Assembly (NCBI GenBank): GCA_002441125.1
Contig: DJVI01000005.1
Span: 54,547-118,546 of the forward strand
DNA length: 64,000 bases
Reading direction: 5' to 3'
Source: Caldifarciminota bacterium UBA6260
GTDB taxonomy: Bacteria > Hydrothermota > 32-111
Under the pieces are notes generated by a model. It had not been told where the DNA came from and did no database searches. It saw nothing but the letters and a program-made list of their open reading frames with translations. A program made the translations under genes and the position numbers. Positions 17,367 to 26,088 of the stretch are shown here, piece after piece; the first letter of the stretch is position 1, and each line of letters starts with the position of its first letter.

Positions 17367-19388
17367 ATGAAACCAGTTGTAATTAAATTTTTAACATCTG
17401 AGAATGAAAACGATTTTATCGATGCTGTAAATCTTTTTATAAAAGAGTTCTATATAAAAAATTTGTTTCTGAGTTTGAAAACCCAAAACGGTTTTTATTT
17501 CTATTCAACCTTCAAAAAAGAAAAAAACCTTTCCGAAACGAAAGAATTATACGATTTTAAAAGGATAGCGATCGAAGAAAAAGAGCAGGTTAACAGGATA
17601 GATTCTCTTCTATACGATATAAGAGTTAAAGACGAGATTGTACTTCAGAGTGGAAACCATTATATTTTTCTTACCGATAAACAGGAAGATCTGTTTTTAA
17701 TTTTTCAGAATGAAGGAGAAATTTACGACGAAAGAAAAAATTCTGATATACTTGAAATAATTCCTTCAATAAAGAATGGACTTACGAAAATATACCTTCA
17801 ACAGAAATTGAGTTCAGAAAAAGATATTGAAGAAAAAATAGCAACCGTTAATAAAAAACTTTACACATTACAACAGTTAACAATACTTTTACAAACAACT
17901 TTCGATTTTGACAAGATCTTGGATATAATAACGAAAGCTATAAGTTCATCTCTCGGTTTTTCTGTAGTTTTAGTATCACTTTACAACGAGAATGATGACT
18001 CTATGGAAAGGGTTGCTCAAAACGGATTGAGTGAGAAAGTTTTTGAAAAATTAAAAAAACAGAGGGTTCCATTTTCAACTATAAAAAACCTAATGCAGGA
18101 AAGATTCAGGATCTCAAAATCTTTCTATATAAACCATGAAGATATGAACATAAGCAATATGGAGAAAACTATCGATAAAATTGCCTATGTTCTCCCTGAA
18201 GAAAAACCTGAGGAATATATAAATTGGCATCCTGAGGATATACTTATAATTCCACTATATTCAAAAGAAAACAAAATTCTTGGAATGATAACTGTTGATA
18301 AACCAATAAACAGGTATGTTAATTTAAAAGAATCTATAGAAATTTTAGAATCTTTTGCCCAAACTGCAGCGATTTCTCTTGAAAATGCTAAACTATTTTC
18401 AAAAATGGAACAACTCATAAAAAATCTTGAGAAAGTTTCAACAATATCTGCTCTAATGAACTCTCATATTCAACTTGAAGATCTGCTTTCACATTTTGTA
18501 AAATCTATAAAGGAAAACTTCCCACATTACAACACTTCTATAATACTTTATAACCAGTTTAACGAACTCGAAATAAAAGCTTATTCAGGATACACTGATA
18601 AGTATATAGAAAGAGTTAACGAGATGTTAAAGATGGGAGAGGGAATAGTTGGCTGGGTAGCTGAACATAAGACACCAGTTCATGTAAAGGACACAAGATC
18701 TGACCCAAGATTTGTTGGCAGACTTGATGTGCCTATGTCTGAAATAGCAGTGCCTCTTGAAATATCTTCGGGAATGATAGGAATACTTGATATTGAGAGT
18801 GAAGGAGTGAACTCTTTGGATGAAAACGATTTCAGAATAGTTACCATTCTCGCATCACATCTTTCCGTTTCTATAGATAACACTTTTAAATATGAGGAGA
18901 CGAAAAGAATCGCTAACACAGATCCTTTAACAAATACTTACAATTACAGATTTTTTATAGATAAGTTGAAAGAGGAACTTGAAAGGTCAAAAAAATTATC
19001 TATTCCACTTTCAATACTTATGCTTGACATAGATTACTTCAAAGAGATAAACGATAATTATGGACATATGGTTGGAGATATGGTTATAAAAGACCTTGCA
19101 CAACTTCTTTCAAAAACTGTAAGAAAAGGTGATATAGTTATCAGGTATGGAGGGGATGAGTTTTTCATAATTTTACCTGGAACCGGTAAACAGTTTACAC
19201 ATTCTATTGCTGAAAAGATAAACAAACTCGTTAAAAAGACAAACTTTACAAATGGTATAAAGATAACAGTTTCAGTTGGTACAGTAACCTACCCTGACGA
19301 TGGTGATTCGGTTGAAACACTTCTCAAATGGGTTGATGACGCTTTATACGATGCAAAAAGAAAAGGAAGAGATAGAATAAATGGGTAG
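17367..19388 (+). CDS. GAF-GAF diguanylate cyclase (GGDEF)
   Basis: 673 aa, no membrane segment. An N-terminal region of unknown fold (about 1-150) is followed by two GAF domains (about 165-345 and 360-505) and a C-terminal GGDEF domain (about 515-673). The active-site motif is RYGGDEFFI, and five residues upstream lies RKGD, a match to the RxxD inhibitory site. It should therefore make c-di-GMP with product feedback, responding to ligands sensed by the GAF domains. It is the first gene of a 20-gene run and sits 3 bases before the histidine kinase that pairs with the PorX-like regulator. Confidence 0.92.
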   Translation: MKPVVIKFLTSENENDFIDAVNLFIKEFYIKNLFLSLKTQNGFYFYSTFKKEKNLSETKELYDFKRIAIEEKEQVNRIDSLLYDIRVKDEIVLQSGNHYIFLTDKQEDLFLIFQNEGEIYDERKNSDILEIIPSIKNGLTKIYLQQKLSSEKDIEEKIATVNKKLYTLQQLTILLQTTFDFDKILDIITKAISSSLGFSVVLVSLYNENDDSMERVAQNGLSEKVFEKLKKQRVPFSTIKNLMQERFRISKSFYINHEDMNISNMEKTIDKIAYVLPEEKPEEYINWHPEDILIIPLYSKENKILGMITVDKPINRYVNLKESIEILESFAQTAAISLENAKLFSKMEQLIKNLEKVSTISALMNSHIQLEDLLSHFVKSIKENFPHYNTSIILYNQFNELEIKAYSGYTDKYIERVNEMLKMGEGIVGWVAEHKTPVHVKDTRSDPRFVGRLDVPMSEIAVPLEISSGMIGILDIESEGVNSLDENDFRIVTILASHLSVSIDNTFKYEETKRIANTDPLTNTYNYRFFIDKLKEELERSKKLSIPLSILMLDIDYFKEINDNYGHMVGDMVIKDLAQLLSKTVRKGDIVIRYGGDEFFIILPGTGKQFTHSIAEKINKLVKKTNFTNGIKITVSVGTVTYPDDGDSVETLLKWVDDALYDAKRKGRDRING

Positions 19389-19391
19389 AGG

Positions 19392-20597
19392 ATGAACAAA
19401 AACCCATTCTTTTTCAAAACTTATTTTTTTGTAGCACTCATAGTTGTATCTTTAGCATCCTTTCTTTTCATTCAGGATATAATTTTTAAACTCGAAGAAA
19501 AATCTTTGATCCAATCAAGAATTTTTGCAAAATTCACAACAGGCATCTCTGAAGACCAATCTAACGCTGAGCAGATAATTTTTGAGGAGATAATAAAAAA
19601 CATATCTTTTCCAATAGTTATAACTGACACAACAGGTTACCCTTTATCTTGGAGAAATGTTGGTTACCTTGATACAGTCTTTGAAATCGAAAGTAATCCT
19701 AAATATCTTTCAGATTTACAAAAAATTGTAGAAAAACTTGATGGTGAGAAGAGACCAATAGAACTTGTTTACAACTCAAAAGTTCTTGCAGTGATTCATA
19801 TGGGAGAAGATCCCTTGTACAAAAAACTTCAATTCGCCCCATTCTTTCAGGTAATAGTTTCAACAATTTTTCTTTTGATAGGTATATACGCTTTCTTACT
19901 TTACAGAAAAAGCGAAGATAACATAATCTGGGCTGGGATGGCAAAAGAGACAGCGCATCAGATTGGCACACCTTTAACTTCGTTGAAGACTTGGATATAT
20001 ATGCTTGATGAAAAAAAGAATGTTGAAAAGAATATTCTCGAAGGTATCAAAGAGGATTGCTCTCGCCTTGAAACAGTTTCAAACAGGTTCAACAAAATAG
20101 GTTCAAATCCTGTTTTTGAGTTAACGAGTTTGAATGAAACAATAGAGGAGATTGCATCCTATTTTAAAAAAAGAGTACCACAGGAAGGGAAGAATATTGT
20201 TTCCATTGAAACATCCCTCGATACTGATGAACAGATACCTGTTGATAGGGAACTTTTCAAATGGGCTTTAGAAAATATGATCAAAAACAGCATAGATGCA
20301 TTAAAAAATTCAACTGAAGGAAAAATAAAGATAGAGACAAAAAATGAAAAAAATAGAATACTTATAAGAATAAAAGACAACGGTATAGGGATAGAGAGAA
20401 AAAATATTGAAAAGATATTCAACATAGGTTTTACAACAAAAAAATTCGGTTGGGGCTTGGGGCTTCCACTTTCTAAAAAAATAATAGAGGATTTCCATAA
20501 AGGAAAACTTATCCTTGAAAGAACAGTTGTTAACGATGGAACAACTTTTTTGATAATACTCGATAAAGATGAAAAAAAGAATTTTATGGATCGATGA
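19392..20597 (+). CDS. Membrane sensor histidine kinase, probable partner of PorX
   Basis: 401 aa. Membrane helix 1 (about 9-32) and helix 2 (about 150-170) flank a 115-residue extracytoplasmic region. The H-box is ETAHQIGTPLTSLKTW, with the phospho-accepting His at residue 189. The HATPase domain shows the N-box (ENMIKNSIDAL), the G1 box (IKDNGIGIERKNIEKIF) and GWGLGLPLS. The GTPL form of the H-box resembles the kinases related to PorY in Bacteroidetes, where the kinase gene is not linked to porX. Here the kinase gene overlaps the porX-like gene by 29 bases, which makes them a likely two-component pair. Confidence 0.9.
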   Translation: MNKNPFFFKTYFFVALIVVSLASFLFIQDIIFKLEEKSLIQSRIFAKFTTGISEDQSNAEQIIFEEIIKNISFPIVITDTTGYPLSWRNVGYLDTVFEIESNPKYLSDLQKIVEKLDGEKRPIELVYNSKVLAVIHMGEDPLYKKLQFAPFFQVIVSTIFLLIGIYAFLLYRKSEDNIIWAGMAKETAHQIGTPLTSLKTWIYMLDEKKNVEKNILEGIKEDCSRLETVSNRFNKIGSNPVFELTSLNETIEEIASYFKKRVPQEGKNIVSIETSLDTDEQIPVDRELFKWALENMIKNSIDALKNSTEGKIKIETKNEKNRILIRIKDNGIGIERKNIEKIFNIGFTTKKFGWGLGLPLSKKIIEDFHKGKLILERTVVNDGTTFLIILDKDEKKNFMDR

Positions 20598-22107
20598 TCA
20601 GATAGATAATCTGAAGTCTTTAACCTTATTCCTTCAAAATGAAGGTTATGAGGTTGTTGCCTCTTCAAACGGTTTGGATGGATTAGAAAAAGTAAAAAAT
20701 GAAGTTTTCGATCTTATAATACTTGATCAGTATATGCCTGGCCTTGATGGAATAGAGACTTTAACACTTTTAAAAGAATATTCGACGAACATCCCAGTTA
20801 TAATGGTTACAAAATCTGATGACAGGGATATAATTCAGAACGCTATATCCCTTAAAATAAACGATTACCTTATAAAACCTATAAACGCTATCCAGCTTCT
20901 AACAACTATAAAAAGGATACTTGAAAATAAAAAGATAATTTCAGATAGCATAGGTGAAAGGTATTCAAATTTTTTGAAGAAGGTTGAAAAATCTCTAAAC
21001 GGTGAGATCTCTTTGGATTCTTTCTTTGAACTTCACCATATATCATCCTCGATGAATGTAATCTTAAACGAGTTTTTAAAAAAAGATATAATTTCGCTGC
21101 ATGAACAGACAAAAGAGAATATTAACAAAGTGTTTTGTAGATTTATAAGTAAAAACTATACAAACCTTTTGAATGATAAAAATTTAACATTCTCACATAG
21201 ACTTTTTGAACATAAAGTTTTTCCCATCCTAAAAGATGGCAAAAGTGTTACCTTCATACTTATAGATTGTATGAGATATGATCAGTATCTTATTTTTAAC
21301 TCTATACTTTCAGAGTATTTCAGAGTTAAAAACGATCATTACTATTCAATAATTCCAACAGCAACTCCTTTCAGTAGAAATTCAATATTCAGTGGTTTTT
21401 TACCTTTGGAAATATACAGAATCTTTCCAGAAAGATGGGATTTTGAAGATAATCTTTCACAAAATCAGTATGAGGAGGAATTCATAAAATCTCTTGCCAA
21501 GAAAAATGGAGTTGAAACTGTACATTATTCAAAAGTTTCAACAAATGAAGCACTTTCAAGGTATATTTCCAATTTCTCAAATTTAAAAAATAACAGGTTG
21601 AATGTTTTGGTTATAAATATAATGGATATCTTTACCCATATTAGAAGTGATTCCAACATACTTAAAGACATGTTGCCTGATGAGAATTCTCTTCTATCTT
21701 TTACAGGTATATGGATAAAAACATCAGGTATACTCGAACTCGTTGAAAAAAGTATAGAGTTTGGAAATAAAGTTTTTATTACTTCAGATCACGGTTCGAT
21801 TGTTTCTAAAAATCCAATAGTTTTGAATACAGGGAAAGATGTTTCAATAAATCTTAAATACAAATTCGGTTCTTCGATAGACCCACAGAGTAAAGATCTC
21901 TTAATAATAGAAAAACCTGAAGATTATGGTTTACCTGTTCAAAAGCCTAACGATAGATGGTATATAACTTTTGGAAATGGATATTTTGTTTATTCTACAA
22001 AACTAAACCAGTATAAGAAAGAGTATTACAACACCTTCCAACATGGTGGCATATCTATGGAAGAGATGATTCTCCCAATAGGAATAGTTGAGGGCAAGTA
22101 TGTATAA
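20569..22107 (+). CDS. porX: PorX-like response regulator (receiver + PglZ phosphatase domain)
   Basis: 512 aa. The receiver domain spans residues 1-120, with acidic pair D9-D10, phospho-acceptor D53 in LILDQYMPGLDG, T81 and K103 (DYLIKP). A helical linker follows, then a PglZ/alkaline-phosphatase-superfamily domain: metal-site stretch LIDCMRYDQY, nucleophile region IIPTATPFSRNSIFSG, metal ligand stretch ITSDHGS, and FQHGGISMEEMILPIG at the end. This layout is that of PorX, which controls type IX secretion genes in Bacteroidetes and whose PglZ domain has been shown in that group to cleave oligonucleotides. The upstream histidine kinase overlaps it by 29 bases. Confidence 0.93.
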   Translation: MKKRILWIDDQIDNLKSLTLFLQNEGYEVVASSNGLDGLEKVKNEVFDLIILDQYMPGLDGIETLTLLKEYSTNIPVIMVTKSDDRDIIQNAISLKINDYLIKPINAIQLLTTIKRILENKKIISDSIGERYSNFLKKVEKSLNGEISLDSFFELHHISSSMNVILNEFLKKDIISLHEQTKENINKVFCRFISKNYTNLLNDKNLTFSHRLFEHKVFPILKDGKSVTFILIDCMRYDQYLIFNSILSEYFRVKNDHYYSIIPTATPFSRNSIFSGFLPLEIYRIFPERWDFEDNLSQNQYEEEFIKSLAKKNGVETVHYSKVSTNEALSRYISNFSNLKNNRLNVLVINIMDIFTHIRSDSNILKDMLPDENSLLSFTGIWIKTSGILELVEKSIEFGNKVFITSDHGSIVSKNPIVLNTGKDVSINLKYKFGSSIDPQSKDLLIIEKPEDYGLPVQKPNDRWYITFGNGYFVYSTKLNQYKKEYYNTFQHGGISMEEMILPIGIVEGKYV

Positions 22108-22426
22108 GGTGAAAATATTGATAAAAAATCATCCGATATTTTTAGGAATATACGATAGTGAAAAGAGAAAGAGGAACCGTGTTGATATTCAGATAGAATA
22201 TTTTGAAAAAACTTATATCGATTATTCTGAGGTTTATAAGATTGTTGAAAAAACTCTGAAAGATAAAAAATTTTCTCTCATGGAAGAATTGTTAGAGCAA
22301 ATAGAAATGGATTTGAAAAAGTTTTTTAAAAATAGAACCACCTTTAAAGTCATAATTAGAAAAATAAAACCGTACAGGATGAAATTTTGCGATTTTGTGG
22401 AGATGGAAAAATGCAAAAAGATATGA
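22100..22426 (+). CDS. folB: Dihydroneopterin aldolase FolB
   Basis: 108 aa from the ATG at 22100, preferred over an upstream TTG because GAGGG lies just before it. The family pattern is visible: IDYSEVYKIVEKTLKDKKFSLMEELLEQI, where the second Glu-rich helix aligns with the (L/I)IE..AE segment, and the final strand FKVIIRKIKPY. It acts in tetrahydrofolate synthesis. The sequence is divergent, but position directly before folK supports the call. Its start lies 8 bases inside the end of the porX-like gene. Confidence 0.8.
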   Translation: MYKVKILIKNHPIFLGIYDSEKRKRNRVDIQIEYFEKTYIDYSEVYKIVEKTLKDKKFSLMEELLEQIEMDLKKFFKNRTTFKVIIRKIKPYRMKFCDFVEMEKCKKI

Positions 22427-22929
22427 TCCTTCTTTGTCTTGGTTCAAATATTGGGAATAGGGAAAAAAATATCTGTGATGCTATAAAACTTTTAAAGATG
22501 AACAATATAAAAATTATTTCCTTTTCAAAACTTTATAACACTGAACCTGTTGATTATGAAAATCAGAAAGATTTTCTAAACATTGTTCTAAGGGTCTCAA
22601 CAGATTATTCTCCAGAAGAACTTTTAAGGGTTGTAAAAAAGATTGAGTATATTATAGGAAGAAGGGATTCAAAAATCAAAAAGGGTCCAAGAATAATTGA
22701 TATTGATATATTGTTTTACAATGATATAATAATCGATAGTGATGAGTTAACTATACCTCATAGAAGCATTTTGGATAGATATTTTGTTATAAAAATGCTT
22801 ATGGATATAGATGAAAATTATATTATGCCAAAGTTCAACAAAAGGGTAAAGGATATTTTTGAAAGTATAGATAAGAGCAAAAGGGTTGAAGAGTTTAAAA
22901 GTAAAAGATTAAAAGGAGTTGGATTTTGA
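22411..22929 (+). CDS. folK: 2-amino-4-hydroxy-6-hydroxymethyldihydropteridine diphosphokinase
   Basis: 172 aa from the ATG at 22411, chosen because GGAGATGG precedes it; an ATG at 22423 overlapping the folB stop is the alternative. HPPK hallmarks: LCLGSNIGNREKNI near the start, KLYNTEPVDYENQKDFLNIV, and the catalytic stretch GPRIIDIDILFYND, with IPHRSILDRYFVI after it. It transfers pyrophosphate from ATP to the pterin in folate synthesis. It overlaps folB upstream and the nucleoside kinase downstream. Confidence 0.94.
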   Translation: MQKDMILLCLGSNIGNREKNICDAIKLLKMNNIKIISFSKLYNTEPVDYENQKDFLNIVLRVSTDYSPEELLRVVKKIEYIIGRRDSKIKKGPRIIDIDILFYNDIIIDSDELTIPHRSILDRYFVIKMLMDIDENYIMPKFNKRVKDIFESIDKSKRVEEFKSKRLKGVGF

Positions 22930-23567
22930 CAAACTCTTATAAATTCATTAGTGTTGAGGGTGTTATAGGTGTAGGGAAAACTACACTCGCTACAAGGCTG
23001 TCAAAACATTACAATGCAGAACTTATACTTGAGCCTGTTGAAGAGAATCCCTTCCTTGAGAATTTTTATAAGAATGTAAAAAATTATGCTTTTCAGACAC
23101 AGATATACTTTCTTTTCGCAAGATACAAACAGTTGCAGAAGTTGAAACAGACAAGGATGTTTTTCGATATGGTGATAAGTGATTACATTTTTCAGAAGGA
23201 TAGGATATTTGCAAATCTTAACCTTGACGATAATGAACTTGTTCTTTATGAACATATAATAAAATTTATTGAGCCTGAAATTCCAAAACCAGATTTAGTA
23301 ATATTCCTTCAGGCTTCATGTGAAACAATAATGGAAAGGATTAAAAAGAGAAACAGGACTTTTGAGCAGGATATAAGTTACGATTATATAAATCAGCTTT
23401 CAAAAAATTACTCGAATTTCTTTATGATGTATAAAGATGCACCTGTACTTATGGTTAATGTTGATGATGTTGATCTTTCAAAAGATCAGGCATCCATAGC
23501 ACAGATAATTCAGGAAATAGAAAGACCTTTTAAAGGGTTAAAATTTTTAAAACCCATCTCAGTATGA
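22926..23567 (+). CDS. Deoxynucleoside kinase
   Basis: 213 aa. The start is a TTG at 22926 that overlaps the folK stop, with AAAAGGAG eight bases upstream. P-loop EGVIGVGKTTLA, the substrate motif LEPVEENPF, the DRS-like motif replaced by a region SDYIFQKDRIFA, and the lid KRNRTFEQDISYDYI mark the dNK / deoxyadenosine-deoxyguanosine kinase family. It phosphorylates deoxynucleosides for salvage. Specificity cannot be assigned. It often lies beside folK in other genomes, as here. Confidence 0.9.
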   Translation: MTNSYKFISVEGVIGVGKTTLATRLSKHYNAELILEPVEENPFLENFYKNVKNYAFQTQIYFLFARYKQLQKLKQTRMFFDMVISDYIFQKDRIFANLNLDDNELVLYEHIIKFIEPEIPKPDLVIFLQASCETIMERIKKRNRTFEQDISYDYINQLSKNYSNFFMMYKDAPVLMVNVDDVDLSKDQASIAQIIQEIERPFKGLKFLKPISV

Positions 23568-24406
23568 AAACATATACGAGTATAGAAAGTTTAAAAAAAG
23601 AATTAAAAAATTTAAAAAAGAAAAACAGATCAATAGGATTCGTTCCAACTATGGGGTATCTCCATAAGGGGCATATCTCACTCATAAAAAGAGCAAGAAA
23701 GGATAACGATATAGTTGTTGCTTCAATTTATGTTAACCCTTTGCAGTTTGGTGTCAACGAGGATTATGGAAGGTATCCGCGAGACCTTGAAAGGGATAAA
23801 AGGATGTTGAAAGAAAATGGATGTGATATTCTTTTTGCACCATCAGATAAAGAGATGTATAAAGAGCAACTCGTTTCTGTAAGGATAAAAGATCTTTCAG
23901 AAAAACTCTGTGGAATATCAAGACCAACACATTTTGAAGGTGTTTTAACAGTTGTAGCAAAACTTTTCAATATAGTTACCCCAGATAGAGCATATTTTGG
24001 TGAAAAAGATTTTCAACAATACTTGATAATAAAGAAAATGGTTGAAGATCTGAATTTCAATTTAAAGGTTATTGCCTGCCCTATAGTTAGAGAGAAAGAT
24101 GGACTCGCGATGAGTTCAAGAAACACCTACCTTTCTGAAGATGAAAGAAAAAGGGCTTTGGTACTTTACAGATCTTTAAAAGCTGGAAAAGAGATAATTG
24201 AAAAATCTGGTGATATAAAGAAAGCAAAAGAAACTATAAGAGAAATTATAGAAAATGAAAAACCTAACAGAATAGATTATATAGAAATTTACGATGAAAA
24301 CGGTTTAAAAGAAATAACCAACGATACCAAATATTGCAGGATCTTTCTCGCAGTTTTCTTTGGCAAAACAAGATTGATAGATAATATGAGGGCAAAGTTA
24401 AAATGA
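23564..24406 (+). CDS. panC: Pantothenate synthetase
   Basis: 280 aa, the usual length. The first ATP-binding motif is FVPTMGYLHKGHISLI, followed by SIYVNPLQFGVNEDYGRYPRD, GVLTVVAKLFNIVTPDRAYFGEKDFQQ and the second motif AMSSRNTYLS. It joins pantoate and beta-alanine in coenzyme A synthesis. Both ends overlap neighbouring genes by ATGA junctions. No panB or panD is in the window. Confidence 0.97.
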   Translation: MKTYTSIESLKKELKNLKKKNRSIGFVPTMGYLHKGHISLIKRARKDNDIVVASIYVNPLQFGVNEDYGRYPRDLERDKRMLKENGCDILFAPSDKEMYKEQLVSVRIKDLSEKLCGISRPTHFEGVLTVVAKLFNIVTPDRAYFGEKDFQQYLIIKKMVEDLNFNLKVIACPIVREKDGLAMSSRNTYLSEDERKRALVLYRSLKAGKEIIEKSGDIKKAKETIREIIENEKPNRIDYIEIYDENGLKEITNDTKYCRIFLAVFFGKTRLIDNMRAKLK

Positions 24407-25362
24407 AGGAAAAAACCGATATACTTATCCTTGCAGCTGGACTTGGAAAAAGGATGAAATCAGAAAAGCCAAAAGTACTTTTCGATCTACTCGGTAAACC
24501 GATTTTAGGATACATTCTTCAAACTGTTGAAAATATAAAAAATGATAAGGTTATTGTTCTTGTTGGAAATAGAGCTGAAATGGTAATAGATTTTTTAAAG
24601 GACAAAAATGTTGAAATAGCTCACCAAAATGAACAACTCGGAACCGGACATGCCGTTATGTGTGCTTTCGATAAATTCGATAAAAATTCAAACATTATAG
24701 TTCTTGCTGGAGATGTTCCTCTTATAACATCTGAAACTCTCTCAAAAATGTTAGAAAAACACTCAAAGAATAAAAATGATATAACTTTTTTGACTATGGA
24801 GATTGAAGATCCATCTGGTTATGGAAGAGTTGTAAAAGATAAAAATTCTAAGGTTATGATGATTGTTGAAGATAAGGACTGTGACAAAAAAGAGAAAAAG
24901 ATAAAAGAGGTTAACTCTGGTGTTTATGTTTTTAGATACGATTTTCTGAAAAAATATCTTAAAACCCTTTCCAACAAAAACAATCAAAACGAATACTATC
25001 TTACAGACCTTATAAAGATAGGTTATAAAGAAAAATCCAAAATCGAAACAATTCTACTTGAAAACATAATTGAGGTTTCAGGAATAAACGATAGGGAACA
25101 ACTATCAAGAATTGAGGAGATACTTTTAAAAAGAAAAATTTCCAACCTTTTAAAAAATGGTGTCACTATAAAATCTCCAAACACATGTTATATTGAAAAT
25201 GATGTTGTTTTCGAAAATGATGTTACGATAGAGCCATTTGTTGTTATCAAAGGAAAATCTGTAATAAGGAAAGGAAGTATAATTTCATCCTTTTCAACTC
25301 TTGAAAATTATCAAACTGAACAAAACCAGTTCGTTCCTCCATTTTCTAATTTAAAAGGATGA
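24403..25362 (+). CDS. GlmU-type N-acetylglucosamine-1-phosphate uridylyltransferase with shortened C-terminus
   Basis: 319 aa. The nucleotidyltransferase domain is well conserved: LAAGLGKRMKSEKPKVLFDLLGKP at the N-terminus, HQNEQLGTGHAVMCAF, VLAGDVPLI and VNSGVYVF. Full GlmU is about 450 aa and continues into a left-handed beta-helix acetyltransferase. Here only about two coils are present (CYIENDVVFENDVTIEPFVVIKG) before the end. The acetyltransferase active site is therefore missing, and a separate enzyme would have to supply that step. Alternatively it is another sugar nucleotidyltransferase of the same superfamily. Confidence 0.85.
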   Translation: MKEKTDILILAAGLGKRMKSEKPKVLFDLLGKPILGYILQTVENIKNDKVIVLVGNRAEMVIDFLKDKNVEIAHQNEQLGTGHAVMCAFDKFDKNSNIIVLAGDVPLITSETLSKMLEKHSKNKNDITFLTMEIEDPSGYGRVVKDKNSKVMMIVEDKDCDKKEKKIKEVNSGVYVFRYDFLKKYLKTLSNKNNQNEYYLTDLIKIGYKEKSKIETILLENIIEVSGINDREQLSRIEEILLKRKISNLLKNGVTIKSPNTCYIENDVVFENDVTIEPFVVIKGKSVIRKGSIISSFSTLENYQTEQNQFVPPFSNLKG

Positions 25363-25769
25363 AAAAACTTTTTATAATCGTTGTTTTTGCTTCTATAATA
25401 GTTTCAGCTTTTTTAATTTTTTTACTCTTGTTTGACAAAGATGAACATATAGCAAAAGTTGAAATACTTAACACAACAGAAAGTAGAGATGTTGCTAATA
25501 CCTTTGCAGAGATTTTGAAAAAAAACAGATTTGAGGTCTTTTGCGTAAACATGGTTGAAAATGAGGATCTTGACAACACATCAATAGTTGATAGAAAAGA
25601 TAAAAAAATGAAATATGCAAAAAGTGTTGCAAAAATCTTTAAATGTAAAGAAGTTTTTTCTATCATTGATACAACTTTAAACATAGATGTGACCATCATA
25701 ATAGGAAAAGATTATGAGGAAATTTTAAAAAGGAGTTCCTTTGGAAAAGAAAGTAAAAATGATCGTTGA
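25359..25769 (+). CDS. LytR C-terminal-domain protein, membrane-anchored
   Basis: 136 aa. One N-terminal membrane helix (residues 4-26) is followed by a single small domain: AKVEILNTTESRDVANTFAEILKKNRFEVF, then AKSVAKIFKCKEVF and VTIIIGKDYEEIL. This is the pattern of the LytR_C domain (variation of an NGTG-x-GLA motif, ending in a G-x-D motif). Its biochemical role is not established. It overlaps the GlmU-like gene by 4 bases and rsfS by 29, and a LytR_C protein next to rsfS is a common arrangement. Confidence 0.75.
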   Translation: MKKLFIIVVFASIIVSAFLIFLLLFDKDEHIAKVEILNTTESRDVANTFAEILKKNRFEVFCVNMVENEDLDNTSIVDRKDKKMKYAKSVAKIFKCKEVFSIIDTTLNIDVTIIIGKDYEEILKRSSFGKESKNDR

Positions 25770-26088
25770 TGCTATACTTGAAAAAAAAGGGCTTAACACT
25801 GTTGTTATAGACCTTACAGATGTTTCAACCTTTACAGATTATTTCATAATAACAACAGGAATATCATCGGTTCAAACTAACGCTATAAAAGAAAATATAC
25901 ACAGAAAACTCAGAAAAACATATAAAAATGTTAACATAGAGGGAGAAAATGCAGGTGTCTGGATACTTATGGATTATGGAGATGTTGTTGTCCACATTTT
26001 CCAACAGGAAGAAAGGGAAAGATACTCTTTAGAATCACTTTGGGCGGATGGAAAGGTTACCCATGTAGGTGATGAAGATGTTAGTTGA
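25741..26088 (+). CDS. rsfS: Ribosomal silencing factor RsfS
   Basis: 115 aa from a TTG at 25741 with AAAAGGAG six bases upstream; the ATG at 25759 is the alternative. Family motifs: VVIDLTDVSTFTDYFIITTG, SSVQTNAIKENI, and WILMDYGDVVVHIFQQEERERYSLESLW. RsfS binds L14 of the 50S subunit and blocks subunit joining in slow growth. It sits inside the end of the LytR_C gene and overlaps argS. Confidence 0.96.
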   Translation: MEKKVKMIVDAILEKKGLNTVVIDLTDVSTFTDYFIITTGISSVQTNAIKENIHRKLRKTYKNVNIEGENAGVWILMDYGDVVVHIFQQEERERYSLESLWADGKVTHVGDEDVS

